In this document: positions 17,602-25,570 of the stretch, one piece after another | How the letters are laid out: every line of letters begins with the position of its first letter | Numbering within the stretch: the first letter of the stretch is position 1 | Assembly: GCA_025928185.1 (NCBI GenBank) | Contig: JAICKA010000002.1 | Span: 62,001-126,000 of the forward strand | DNA from: Gemmatimonadaceae bacterium | Lineage (GTDB): Bacteria; Gemmatimonadota; Gemmatimonadetes; Gemmatimonadales; Gemmatimonadaceae | DNA: 64,000 nt | Direction: 5' to 3' | Translations under genes and position numbers: made by a program | The notes under the pieces: generated by a model | Databases searched by the model: none | What the model was told of the DNA's origin: nothing | The model's input: only the letters and a program-made list of their open reading frames with translations

Positions 17602-18162
17602 ATGCCGAGTAGACCGGGCAACGACGATCGCATCGCGGGAGCCAACAGTGACCGTGATCGGCAGCGCGACGTCTCGAGCGACAACGGACGACAAGACGCT
17701 GCACAGAGCGGATCGGTGCGGACGCGGAGCAACCGCGGGTTCGCGTCGATGGATCGGAACAAGCAGAAGGAGATCGCGAGCAAGGGTGGCAAGGCCGCGC
17801 ACGCGAAGGGCACGGCCCACGAGTTCGACTCTGGCGAAGCGCGCGAGGCCGGCCGCAAGGGCGGCGTTGCCGTGAGCCGGAATCGCGAGCACATGGCGGC
17901 GATTGGCCGTCGCGGCGGCGAAGCGCGCGGACACTCTCGCGCCAACTCGGCGGCGCAGGCCAACACCGGCGGCGCATCGCAGTCGGCGGAAGGGAATTTC
18001 CAGAACTCTCGTGGCGGCGTTGCGGCGAGCGATCGTCAGGTTGCGATCGACAGTCAGAACGAGCGTGGCACGTCGAACGCGAACTCCGGCTCGACCAGCT
18101 CCAACGCGAATCGCGATCGGAATGTCGGCACGCAACGGCCGGCGGAAGGCGGACGGCAGTAG
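17602..18162 (+). CDS. KGG-repeat stress-induced protein
   Basis: 186 residues, hydrophilic and without membrane segment. The centre carries repeated KGG-type units: RGFASMDRNKQKEIASKGGKAAHAKGTAHEF, then EAGRKGGVAVSRNREHMAAIGRRGGEARGHSR. These are the signature of the KGG/Con-10 stress family (PF10685). Flanks are Asn/Ser/Arg/Gln-rich and disordered. A strong ribosome site (AGGAGGAGCAGG) precedes the ATG by a few bases, suggesting high expression. In the family such proteins accumulate in stationary phase or stress; the molecular role is unclear. Following the SDR gene it may form a stress unit, though 149 nt separate them. Confidence 0.85.
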   Translation: MPSRPGNDDRIAGANSDRDRQRDVSSDNGRQDAAQSGSVRTRSNRGFASMDRNKQKEIASKGGKAAHAKGTAHEFDSGEAREAGRKGGVAVSRNREHMAAIGRRGGEARGHSRANSAAQANTGGASQSAEGNFQNSRGGVAASDRQVAIDSQNERGTSNANSGSTSSNANRDRNVGTQRPAEGGRQ

Positions 18163-18232
18163 GATTCCAGGACGGCGGCCGGTGGCCGCTGCAGGACGGT
18201 ACGACCGTACGCAGTAGCAGACGGGAACATCA

Positions 18233-18326
18233 GACGGTAAGACGGCCATCGCTGGCCGCTGGGATATGCAGAGTATGCAAGACGCTACGCACCCCAGCGC
18301 GCATCCGGGCGACCCGTCTTACCGTC
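18233..18326. repeat. 13-bp inverted repeat in the convergent spacer
   Basis: GACGGTAAGACGG (18233-18245) recurs inverted as CCGTCTTACCGTC (18314-18326), 68 nt apart and all 13 bases matching. The right arm runs into the end of the threonine-dehydratase-like gene. The spacer 18163-18318 holds no gene; it contains other short direct and inverted fragments of the same kind (for example GGCCGGTGGCCGC). It may form a long weak hairpin between the two converging genes, but the loop is large, so a terminator role is only a guess. Confidence 0.45.
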
Positions 18327-19266
18327 GTTCCGTTCTGGCGTCTCGATTTCCTCCGCTCAGCACGACCGCAGCCGGCGTCGGGAGTACCTTCAGCTTCCGC
18401 AGCCACACCGCCGCTGCGCCACACGCGCCCGCGCCTTCCACGCGCTCGCCGTGCGTTTGCTCCAGCCATTCGATCGTGCGCGCGATCTCGTCTTCGCTCA
18501 GCGTCACGATCTCGTCGAGCGCGTGCCGGCCGATGTCGAGCGCCTCCTCATCGATCTGTCCGGCGAGTCCTTCGGCAATCGTCGGCACATTCTCGATCTC
18601 CACGAGATGTCCCGCCTCGAGCGAGCGCGACATCGCGGCGGTGTGCTCACTCTGCGCGCCGGCAATGCGCACCTGCGGCGCCACGCGCCGAACGAGGCTC
18701 GCGCAGCCGCCGAGCAGGCCGCCGCCGCCCACGTTCACGACCAGGGACGCGAGCGACGGCAGCTCGCCGAGTATCTCCTGCGCGACCGTGCCCTGGCCGG
18801 CGAGCAGCATCTCTCCCAGGCAGGGATTGATGAACGTGGCGCCGTGATCGGCGGCGAACGCTTTCGCCGCGTCCATCGCCGCGTCATAGTGCGGTTGCGA
18901 GGTGTCGAGCGTCGCCCCGAGCGCGGCGATGCCATCGCGCTTCACGCGCGGTGCGGTCGACGGCACGAAGATCGTCGCCTTCACGCCGAAGTGTTTGGCC
19001 GCGTACGCCACGCCGAGTCCATGGTTGCCAGCCGACGACGCGACCACGCCGCGTTTGCGCGCGTCTGGTGGGAGCGTCGCCAGGACGTTCAGCGCGCCGC
19101 GAATCTTGAACGACCCGGTGAGCTGCCGGTTTTCGAGCTTGAGAAACACGTCGCCGCCCGCGATCTCGCTCAGCGCGTCGCTGCGCACGAGCGGCGTGCG
19201 CGTGACGAGCGGTCGAATGCGGTCGGCGGCGGCGAGGACTTCGACGGGGCGGAGATCAGAGAACAT
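18319..19266 (-). CDS. Threonine/serine dehydratase-like PLP enzyme
   Basis: 315 residues, the length of the catabolic (ACT-less) threonine dehydratases and serine racemases. The PLP-lysine motif is GSFKIRGALNVL (lysine 54), followed by SSAGNHGLGVAYAAKHFG, the phosphate loop VVNVGGGGLLGG and a C-terminal VVLSGGN. It deaminates threonine or serine to 2-oxo acids, or could racemise serine. No regulatory ACT domain is present, so it is not the classic biosynthetic IlvA. It starts close to (37 nt from) the tRNA-Ala promoter, reading away from it. Confidence 0.85.
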   Translation of the reverse strand: MFSDLRPVEVLAAADRIRPLVTRTPLVRSDALSEIAGGDVFLKLENRQLTGSFKIRGALNVLATLPPDARKRGVVASSAGNHGLGVAYAAKHFGVKATIFVPSTAPRVKRDGIAALGATLDTSQPHYDAAMDAAKAFAADHGATFINPCLGEMLLAGQGTVAQEILGELPSLASLVVNVGGGGLLGGCASLVRRVAPQVRIAGAQSEHTAAMSRSLEAGHLVEIENVPTIAEGLAGQIDEEALDIGRHALDEIVTLSEDEIARTIEWLEQTHGERVEGAGACGAAAVWLRKLKVLPTPAAVVLSGGNRDARTERR

Positions 19267-19302
19267 GAAGGAATGTTACTTCCTTGCGGCTCGTCCGTCT
19301 TC

Positions 19303-19331
19303 TTGACGTAGCGCCCATCGCTCTCTAGGTT
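19303..19331 (+). promoter_or_regulatory. Sigma-70-type promoter for tRNA-Ala
   Basis: TTGACG at 19303-19308, exactly 17 nt spacer, TAGGTT at 19326-19331. Transcription would begin near 19338, about 70 nt before the tRNA. Confidence 0.65.
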
Positions 19332-19346
19332 TCGTTCGTCGGGAGC

Positions 19347-19370
19347 GGCCCCGCGGGTGCGGGGCCTTTT
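19347..19370 (+). terminator. Terminator-like hairpin in the tRNA-Ala leader
   Basis: Eight-base stem GGCCCCGC / GCGGGGCC (19347-19354 and 19359-19366) with a four-base GGGT loop, then TTTT. It looks like an intrinsic terminator yet sits between the promoter and the tRNA on the same strand. No other gene on this strand would need a terminator here. It may be an attenuator or a leader-processing element. Confidence 0.6.
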
Positions 19371-19410
19371 CCATACGTGGGAAGTCCGGCACCGCCGGCC
19401 ACACGGACGA

Positions 19411-19483
19411 GGGGCTGTAGCTCAGCTGGGAGAGCGCTGCAATCGCACTGCAGAGGTCACCGGTTCGATCCCGGTCAGCTCCA
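19411..19483 (+). tRNA. tRNA-Ala (anticodon CGC)
   Basis: Cloverleaf drawn by hand: acceptor GGGGCTG/CAGCTCC with a G-U pair, D arm GCTC/GAGC, anticodon stem CTGCA/TGCAG with loop ATCGCAC giving anticodon CGC, 5-base variable region, T arm ACCGG-TTCGATC-CCGGT, discriminator A. All stems close. CCA is not encoded. It reads GCG alanine codons, which are common in this high-GC sequence. Confidence 0.97.
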
Positions 19484-19660
19484 TCGCAGCCTTCGGGTTG
19501 CAACAATTGATCGGTTCGGCACGGATCTCGCACCTACGGATCATTGCCCGCCGCCGCTCGGTAGGACGCAGAGTTCCAATGACGGCGCGCGAGGCAGATC
19601 CGGCGAGTTCACTCCCGGAATCTCCGAACGCCACGAGCCCATGGGCATCGTGGCGTTTTT

Positions 19661-21037
19661 CTATTTCCCTGATTGCCCGCCCGCGCTCGGCGCCGCACGC
19701 GTCGCGGCGAGATCCTCGCGCAGCGCGGCGAAGCCGTCGCGGATGAACTGATCCTCCTCCGCCTCGACCTTCGCGTCGAGATCGCCGATCGCGTGTGCGG
19801 CCAGCGAGCCGAGGAAGCGCACGAGTGCACTCTCCTGCACGTCGAGTCGCGCGCGCCGCTCGAGCAGCGTCTGCCCGGCCGGCCCGCCATCGCGCACGCC
19901 AAGACTGAACATGGCACCCTCGCCCATGAACGGCCGCCGCAGCGCCGAGCGAATGAGATGTTCCGTGAACAGCGGCAGGTCCCACTCGGGCTCGCGCCGG
20001 GCCACGAACGTCACCGCGCGCGCGTGCGGCTCGTTCGTGATTATGAAATCCGTAACGACGTGCCGAAAGCCGACCGTGAAGATCTTGACCTTGAGCGAGA
20101 CGTCGGCCGTGAATACGAGCGTGTCCGGCCACGGGCGCGGCGCGCCGGCGAGCGGTACGAGTCCGGTGCCGTGCTGCACGCGATAGCGCATGGTCATCAT
20201 GCGGTCGCGTCCCACGATCTCGAGCAGCGTGGCGCCGCCGCGATCGGCGAGCGTGGCGCGATACTTTGCCGGACCCAGGTACTTGTCGAGATATTTCGCC
20301 AGCGCCGGATAGGCCGCGCGCATCAGCTCCGGCCGAAAGCCGACCGTGAGCGACACCGCGGTCGTGCCGTCGCCGCCAGACGTGGTGCGGAGCGAATCGA
20401 TCGTGAAGCCATGCCCGAACGCCGCCGTCGCGCGTGGCAGCGCGGCTGCGTACTCCGCCCGCAGCTCGCGCGGCGTGCGTCCGTCCGCGGCGCGAAACAT
20501 CGCCGATATGAGATTGCTCATATCGGGCGCCGGGATGGTGCCGAGCGCCATCTCGACGTTGGTACGCCAACGGTAGACGGACGGCTCGAGCTGCTCGAGT
20601 GTGATCGCGTGCCGCGCGTCGCCGATGCGCGCCACCGGCTCGAGCGACGGCCGCAGCTCCATGCGGTAGTGGCCATTGGCCCAGTCGCCGCTGGCGTAGA
20701 AGGCGCGGGTCGTTGGTGACGGCTCGGCCATCCAGACGGACGTGTCGTCGAAGATGCGCGACGGCGTCAGTGCCTGCTCGCCGATCCGCTGCTTGGCGGC
20801 GAAGTACCGAGGGGCGAGCTCGACGTTGGTGAAGCGCGTCTGCACCGCGGCGAAGAGCGCGTCCGCGTTGGCGATCGCCGCCGCGGCCGTGGGACCGGCG
20901 GCTCGCAGCGAGTCGCCGCAGCCGGCGAGCGAGGCGGCTGCAAGGAGCAGAGCGGCGAGCGTGACTGCCGGAAGCCGCGGAGTGTGCAAACGATGATGAA
21001 TGCGGAGGTTACCGTCGCGCGCCGCGGCGCCGATCAC
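19661..21037 (-). CDS. Putative lipoprotein of unknown function
   Basis: 458 residues from a GTG start. A hydrophobic signal with lipobox-like LAGC (LPAVTLAALLLAAASLAGCGDS) sits about 25 residues in; the TTG at about 20989 would give a more typical signal and is a fair alternative start. The mature part contains several hundred residues of mixed alpha/beta sequence with no family I recognise, including repeated use of Arg/Ala-rich helices near the C-terminus (LDVQESALVRFLGSLAAHAIGDLDAKVEAEED). No transmembrane segment follows the signal. Flanked by two tRNA genes. The function is not known. Confidence 0.7.
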   Translation of the reverse strand: MIGAAARDGNLRIHHRLHTPRLPAVTLAALLLAAASLAGCGDSLRAAGPTAAAAIANADALFAAVQTRFTNVELAPRYFAAKQRIGEQALTPSRIFDDTSVWMAEPSPTTRAFYASGDWANGHYRMELRPSLEPVARIGDARHAITLEQLEPSVYRWRTNVEMALGTIPAPDMSNLISAMFRAADGRTPRELRAEYAAALPRATAAFGHGFTIDSLRTTSGGDGTTAVSLTVGFRPELMRAAYPALAKYLDKYLGPAKYRATLADRGGATLLEIVGRDRMMTMRYRVQHGTGLVPLAGAPRPWPDTLVFTADVSLKVKIFTVGFRHVVTDFIITNEPHARAVTFVARREPEWDLPLFTEHLIRSALRRPFMGEGAMFSLGVRDGGPAGQTLLERRARLDVQESALVRFLGSLAAHAIGDLDAKVEAEEDQFIRDGFAALREDLAATRAAPSAGGQSGK

Positions 21038-21060
21038 GCGCTGGTGAGCGGTCGCGAGCC

Positions 21061-21089
21061 TTGATGGAAGATGCCGCTCAAAGTATAAT
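21061..21089 (+). promoter_or_regulatory. Sigma-70 promoter for tRNA-Gln
   Basis: TTGATG at 21061-21066, 17 nt spacer, perfect TATAAT at 21084-21089. The start of transcription would be near 21096, roughly 95 nt upstream of the tRNA. Confidence 0.8.
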
Positions 21090-21102
21090 CAACAGGCCGC
21101 GC

Positions 21103-21124
21103 AGCGCCGATTTCTGGCGCTTTT
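21103..21124 (+). terminator. Terminator-like hairpin in the tRNA-Gln leader
   Basis: Stem AGCGCC/GGCGCT with loop GATTTCT (21103-21121), followed by TTTT. Located between promoter and tRNA, as in the tRNA-Ala leader; a weak terminator or a processing stem. Confidence 0.5.
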
Positions 21125-21190
21125 GTCGACTTCGGGGGTACGAAGCGGTAAGAAGTAGCCCGAAGCGTGCGGCCGATCCCACACAACTGC

Positions 21191-21263
21191 TGCCCCTTGG
21201 TGTAACTGGCAACACGCCTGACTCTGGATCAGGAGAGTCCTGGTTCGATCCCAGGAGGGGCAA
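21191..21263 (+). tRNA. tRNA-Gln (anticodon CTG)
   Basis: Acceptor TGCCCCT/AGGGGCA, D arm GTGT/ACAC, anticodon stem CCTGA/TCAGG with loop CTCTGGA (anticodon CTG), variable AGAGT, T arm CCTGG-TTCGATC-CCAGG, discriminator A. The U1-A72 pair is typical of tRNA-Gln. No CCA is encoded. Confidence 0.97.
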
Positions 21264-21273
21264 TGTTTACCTG

Positions 21274-21304
21274 AAGCCCGAGCTCGCATCGCGAGCTCGG
21301 GCTT
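21274..21304 (+). terminator. Terminator hairpin after tRNA-Gln
   Basis: 14-base perfect stem AAGCCCGAGCTCGC / GCGAGCTCGGGCTT with a 3-base loop; the downstream T-run is poor (TTGTGT). Positioned 10 nt after the tRNA, so it probably ends its transcript. Confidence 0.7.
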
Positions 21305-21344
21305 GTGTCGTTCCGTACCACGGCTGCGCGGTCGCCGAGGAGGC

Positions 21345-22292
21345 TTAATCGAAGATGCGTCGCACCGCCTCGCACAGCCCTTCTCGCGCACTCCGCCATT
21401 TAGGCGTCCACCCGCTCGCCCGGCGCAACTTCGCGTTGCTGATCCGTTCTGACCTCGACAGTAGGCGCATCGCCGAGCCTCCGAGCATCGCCATTGATGC
21501 CGGGATCAGTCGCGGATGTCTCGTCCCGAGCGCGTCGGCCAACGCATCCACCCACTCGCGCCGCGTGAGCGGCTCATCATCGCAGACATTGTACGTCCCC
21601 GACGGCAGGTCCAGCGCCGCGATCACCGCATTCGCCGCATCATCATGCGACACGGACGACCAGTATGCCTCTGCGCGACCGGGCAGCGGTGACCAGCCGC
21701 GGCGCACCACGCCGGCCATCTCAGCGAGCAGCATCGAATCGGGTCCGTAAAAGCTCGCGAAGCGCAGCACGATGCCCGTGCCGACGCGCTCCGTGAACCG
21801 CTGCGCCGATCGCTCGGCGTCGAGCACCGTTCGGTTGTACGATGCGGGTCGCACCGGCGACTGCTCGTCGATCCAGTGGTCGCCGGCCTCCTCGTAGATC
21901 GGAGCGAACGACTCCTGGATGAAGCGCGACACGCCGGCGGCGCTTGCCGCATTGACGAGAATTGCCGAGCCCTCGCGGCGCACGCGGTCGTTCTCTCGCC
22001 ACGCCCAAGGCAGCATCATCTTAACGCTCGAAGAGGGCATGTGCGTCGCAAGGTTGATCACGATGTTCTGATCAAGCAGCGCGCGCTCAACCGCACGGCG
22101 GTCGAACAGATTGAGGGCGGTCGCGGCGGCGCCCCATTGCGCGAGCTGCGCACGCTTCTGCGGCGTGCGGCCAACTGCCACCACGGTGTATCCAAGCCGC
22201 ACGAGTTGCGGCACGACGCGTCGACCGACGACTCCCGTCGCACCCGTGACAAACACGCGCGTGCCTCCGCCGCGCGTCCCCTGCAATGCCAT
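21345..22292 (-). CDS. NAD(P)-binding epimerase/dehydratase-like SDR protein
   Basis: 315 residues. N-terminal glycine motif FVTGATGVVGRRVVPQL, then VINLATHMPSSSV, and a region RPASYNRTVLDAERSAQRF, where the usual YxxxK is replaced by YNRTVLDAE. The enzymatic triad may therefore be altered. It looks like an extended or atypical SDR of the sugar-epimerase group. C-terminal GTYNVCDDEPLTRREWVDALADALG is a common epimerase-family C-motif. It is likely monocistronic: its start is 46 nt from the stop of the upstream permease on the same strand. Substrate unknown. Confidence 0.75.
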   Translation of the reverse strand: MALQGTRGGGTRVFVTGATGVVGRRVVPQLVRLGYTVVAVGRTPQKRAQLAQWGAAATALNLFDRRAVERALLDQNIVINLATHMPSSSVKMMLPWAWRENDRVRREGSAILVNAASAAGVSRFIQESFAPIYEEAGDHWIDEQSPVRPASYNRTVLDAERSAQRFTERVGTGIVLRFASFYGPDSMLLAEMAGVVRRGWSPLPGRAEAYWSSVSHDDAANAVIAALDLPSGTYNVCDDEPLTRREWVDALADALGTRHPRLIPASMAMLGGSAMRLLSRSERISNAKLRRASGWTPKWRSAREGLCEAVRRIFD

Positions 22293-22338
22293 GAGCCTGC
22301 TCCTGAGTCTCTGCGCCCGAAGCGCTGCGGATCGAGAC

Positions 22339-24798
22339 CTACTCCAACCTGAGCGCCGTCATCGGCGCGACACTCGCCGCCCGTCGCGCCGGCCCGTACG
22401 CCGCCACCAGCGCAATCCCGACGATCGCGATCACACCCGCCGCGTACGTCGGCAGATCCCACGCCTGCACGCCGAACAGTTGCCGCGCCAGCAGCCGGCC
22501 CGCGGCCACTGATCCGAGAACTCCTATCACACTTCCGATAAGCGCCAGCCGCGCGCCCTGGCCGGTCACCTGCCGCGTCACGTCGCCCGAAGTCGCGCCG
22601 AGCGCCATCCGGATGCCGATCTCGCGCGTCCGCTGCGTCACCGAGTACGCCACCACGCCGTAGATCCCGACGAACGCCAGCAGCAGCGCCACGAGCGCGA
22701 ATGCGCCGAACAGCGTGGCCGAGAACCGTTGCGGCGCCGTCTCGTTCGCGATCACGTCGCCGATCGTCCGCACGTCGTACGCCGCCACCCGCGGATCCAC
22801 GGTGTGGAATGCGGCGCGCAACAGCGGCAGCATCGTCGAGGGATCGGCCTGCGTTCGCACGAGCAGCGTGGCCGCGCCCTGCGGCGTCTGCGCCATCACC
22901 GGATACATGGCCGGTGGCGCGGCCGCGGTGAGTCCGGCGAAGTGTTCGTTGCCCACGACACCGATGATCTGGTGCCAGCTGCCCCAGAAGCGCATGCGCT
23001 TGCCGATCGGATCCTGGTTGGCAAAGTAGCGATTCGCCGCCGCCTGGTTGATGACCAGCACCGGCAGCGAGCTGGCGTCGTCGTGGTCGGTGAAATCGCG
23101 TCCGCGCAGCACCGGAATGCCAACGGCCTCGAAGTATCCGGCGCTCACCGGCCGTGTCGCCAGCTCGGCCTGATCCGGCATCGTGCTCGCGTCGCGCCCT
23201 TCGATCGCGAAGCTGTTCGTGAAGCCGATGGTCAGCGGATCGTTGGTCGCGAGCGCCGCTGCGTGTACGCCAGGCACCGCCCGCGCGGCGGCGAGCAGCT
23301 CGCGCTGGAAGTTCAATACCGCCGTCCAGTCCAATGGATACTTCGCCGTGAACTGTTGCGGATAGCGCGCCGTTGGCAACTGATACGAGAGCTGCGCGAG
23401 ATGGTCGGCGCGGAATCCGGGGTTGACCGCGCGCACGTTCCGGAACGTCTGCACCACCAGTCCCGCCGTGATCACGAGCATCAGCGCGAGCGCGATCTCG
23501 GCCGTCACCAGCCCGGCGCGAAAGCGCTGGTGCTGGCGCGACGCCGTGCCCCCGCGGCTCTGCGATCCCTTGAGTGTTTCCTCACTGCCGCTCGTTCGCT
23601 GGAACGCCGGCAGCAGTCCGAACACCATGGCGACTACCAGCGACACGGCGCAGGTCCAGAACAACACCGCGCCGTCGATCGCGATGTCCGCGCGCCGCGG
23701 CACCGACGCGGGAATCGCGCGCACCAGCAGGCGCAGTCCCGCGGCGGCCAGGCCGAGCCCGATGACGCACGCCGCACCGGTGAGCAGCGCGCTCTCGACG
23801 AGAAACTGTCGGATCAGCCGCAGCCGCGATGCGCCGAGCGCGGTGCGCACGGCAATCTCGCGCGAGCGCGCGGCCAGCCGTGCCAGCAGCAGACTGGCTG
23901 CGTTGGCGCAGGCGATGAGCAGCACGAGCGTCACCGCGGCGAGCAGCAGCACGAGCCCCTGCCGCACGGAGCCGAGCAGCGCGTCCGGCAGCGCCTGGAG
24001 GCGCACGCCGCGGCCGACGTTGTCGCGCGTGTATTCCGCCTCGAGCTGGCTCGCGATGCCGGTCATCTCGCGCTGCGCGGACGCCAGCGTCACTCCATCG
24101 CGCAGTCGTCCGATCATCGTGATCCAGTGCCGCGAGCGCGGCGCACTCGTTGGCGCGAGCTGCAGCGGCATCCACAGATCCGTGTGCTCGTCTGGAAAGC
24201 TCACGTCCGGAGGCAGCACGCCGACGATCGTGTACACGCTGTCGTCGAGTCGAATGCGCTGGCCGATCACGCCGGGTTTTCCGCCGAGCCGAGCGCGCCA
24301 GAAGTCGTTGCTGACCATCACCACCGATCCGCCGCCCGGGGTGTCCTCGGCCTTGGTGAATCCGCGCCCGAGCGCGGGCCTGATGCCGAGGACCGCCGGT
24401 GCATCCGCCGAAATCGCCGCCACCGAGAGGCGCACCGGATCACCGTCGGTCCACGTGCGATTCAGTCCGGTCCAGCCGGCAATCGCCGAGAACGACCGGG
24501 ATCGCTGCGCGTAGTCGAAGAAGTCCGGCACGGAGCCCGGTTCCTGATCGGTGCCGCTGTTGCGGTCCGTTTCCCAGATCATCGCGACGCGGTCTGCGCG
24601 CGCGAAGGGAAGGGCGCGCAGCAACACGCCGTGGACGACGCTGAAGATCGCGGTGTTGCCGCCGATCCCGATGGCCAGCGTTGCGATGACGGCGAGCGCG
24701 AACACGGGCGCGGCGCGCAACGAGCGCACGGCGTACCGCAAATCCTGACGCAGCGCGTCGACGGCGCCGCCAAAGAACGTCTGGGTCCGGTCGATCAC
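22339..24798 (-). CDS. MacB-type ABC permease of the duplicated orphan (ADOP) family
   Basis: 819 residues from a GTG at 24798, preceded 9 nt upstream by GGAG; the track ORF starts 28 codons earlier. Pattern of a large duplicated permease: an N-terminal anchor helix (AVIATLAIGIGGNTAIFSVVHGVLLRALPF), a periplasmic MacB-like domain (GRGFTKAEDTPGGGSVVMVSNDFW, IVGVLPPDVSFP), three membrane helices (about 280-430), a second anchor and periplasmic domain (RGRDFTDHDDASSLPVLVINQAAANRYF), and a closing three-helix block. Proteins of this type are abundant in Acidobacteria and Gemmatimonadota and are presumed to move lipids, peptides or signals by a mechanotransmission mode. No adjacent ATPase of the LolD/MacB class is found: the neighbouring ATPase belongs to another type. 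Substrate unknown. Confidence 0.85.
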   Translation of the reverse strand: MIDRTQTFFGGAVDALRQDLRYAVRSLRAAPVFALAVIATLAIGIGGNTAIFSVVHGVLLRALPFARADRVAMIWETDRNSGTDQEPGSVPDFFDYAQRSRSFSAIAGWTGLNRTWTDGDPVRLSVAAISADAPAVLGIRPALGRGFTKAEDTPGGGSVVMVSNDFWRARLGGKPGVIGQRIRLDDSVYTIVGVLPPDVSFPDEHTDLWMPLQLAPTSAPRSRHWITMIGRLRDGVTLASAQREMTGIASQLEAEYTRDNVGRGVRLQALPDALLGSVRQGLVLLLAAVTLVLLIACANAASLLLARLAARSREIAVRTALGASRLRLIRQFLVESALLTGAACVIGLGLAAAGLRLLVRAIPASVPRRADIAIDGAVLFWTCAVSLVVAMVFGLLPAFQRTSGSEETLKGSQSRGGTASRQHQRFRAGLVTAEIALALMLVITAGLVVQTFRNVRAVNPGFRADHLAQLSYQLPTARYPQQFTAKYPLDWTAVLNFQRELLAAARAVPGVHAAALATNDPLTIGFTNSFAIEGRDASTMPDQAELATRPVSAGYFEAVGIPVLRGRDFTDHDDASSLPVLVINQAAANRYFANQDPIGKRMRFWGSWHQIIGVVGNEHFAGLTAAAPPAMYPVMAQTPQGAATLLVRTQADPSTMLPLLRAAFHTVDPRVAAYDVRTIGDVIANETAPQRFSATLFGAFALVALLLAFVGIYGVVAYSVTQRTREIGIRMALGATSGDVTRQVTGQGARLALIGSVIGVLGSVAAGRLLARQLFGVQAWDLPTYAAGVIAIVGIALVAAYGPARRAASVAPMTALRLE

Positions 24799-24868
24799 AG
24801 GCACTCCAGTTCGATTTTTCCAAGGCTGCAGGCAAGCCGCCTCGAGATCAAGGCGGCTGACCTCATCC

Positions 24869-25570
24869 TTACATCGATCCACCGCGCGCGAGGGCCTCGA
24901 TCGCCCGCACCCGATCGATGCCCGTGGTTGCCGCGTCCAACCGAGTGACCGTCGCCCGTGCGCCGTGCATCGCGATCACCACGTCCGTGTCGGCGGCGAA
25001 CGGCTCGATCTCGTGCGTCGCGATCACGACCGCGCCGCCGCCGTCGCGGTGGCGGCGCGCCAAGGTCTGCACGAACCGCCGCATGTCGAGATCCATCGTC
25101 TCCAGCGGCTCATCGAGCAACAGCACGCTCGGCGTTCCGACCAGCGCGGTGGCGAGGACCGCGCGGCGGCGCTGTCCCATCGACAGCTCGCGAACCGTAC
25201 GGTGCGACAAGCCTGTGAGCCCGACGTGGACGAGCGCGTCCGCCTCCACGTCGACCGAGGTGCCGCGCAATCCGCCGACGAGCTGCAGGATCTCGGCGAT
25301 CGTCGCGTATGGTGTGAGCTCGGGTTGTTCGGGGACGTACGCCAGGTGCCGACGTGCGGCGACTTCGTCCGTCCACAGATCGCGTCCGTCGATCGTCACC
25401 GTTCCACGATGCGGCCGCTCGACGCCGGCGGCCAGTCGCAAGAGCGTACTCTTGCCGGCGCCGTTGGGTCCGACCACGAGCGTGAGTCCCGCGCCGATCG
25501 ACAGCGCCGGAACGTCGACGACCGGCACGCCGCTGAGATAGGCGAATGAGACATCTCGAAATTCGATCAC
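24869..25570 (-). CDS. ABC transporter ATP-binding protein
   Basis: 233 residues from a GTG at 25570 that overlaps the upstream stop (GTGA). Walker A VVGPNGAGKSTLL, Q-loop region VPEQPEL, signature ELSMGQRRR (variant of LSGGQ), Walker B VLLLDEPLETMD, and H-loop IATHEIEPF. The two variant positions (SMGQ and ETMD) are seen in some heme or small-exporter type ATPases. It forms an operon with the membrane gene upstream (25567..26895), and the ADOP permease follows after 70 nt. This suggests a small exporter energised by this subunit, with an unknown cargo. Confidence 0.85.
   Translation of the reverse strand: MIEFRDVSFAYLSGVPVVDVPALSIGAGLTLVVGPNGAGKSTLLRLAAGVERPHRGTVTIDGRDLWTDEVAARRHLAYVPEQPELTPYATIAEILQLVGGLRGTSVDVEADALVHVGLTGLSHRTVRELSMGQRRRAVLATALVGTPSVLLLDEPLETMDLDMRRFVQTLARRHRDGGGAVVIATHEIEPFAADTDVVIAMHGARATVTRLDAATTGIDRVRAIEALARGGSM

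Noticed and set aside
19357-19751. Two short plus-strand ORFs over the tRNA-Ala region
   Set aside because: They run through the tRNA gene; sequence is explained by the tRNA and non-coding flanks.
22729-24948. 739-aa plus-strand ORF across the large permease
   Set aside because: Antisense shadow of the permease gene; Arg/His-rich without motifs.
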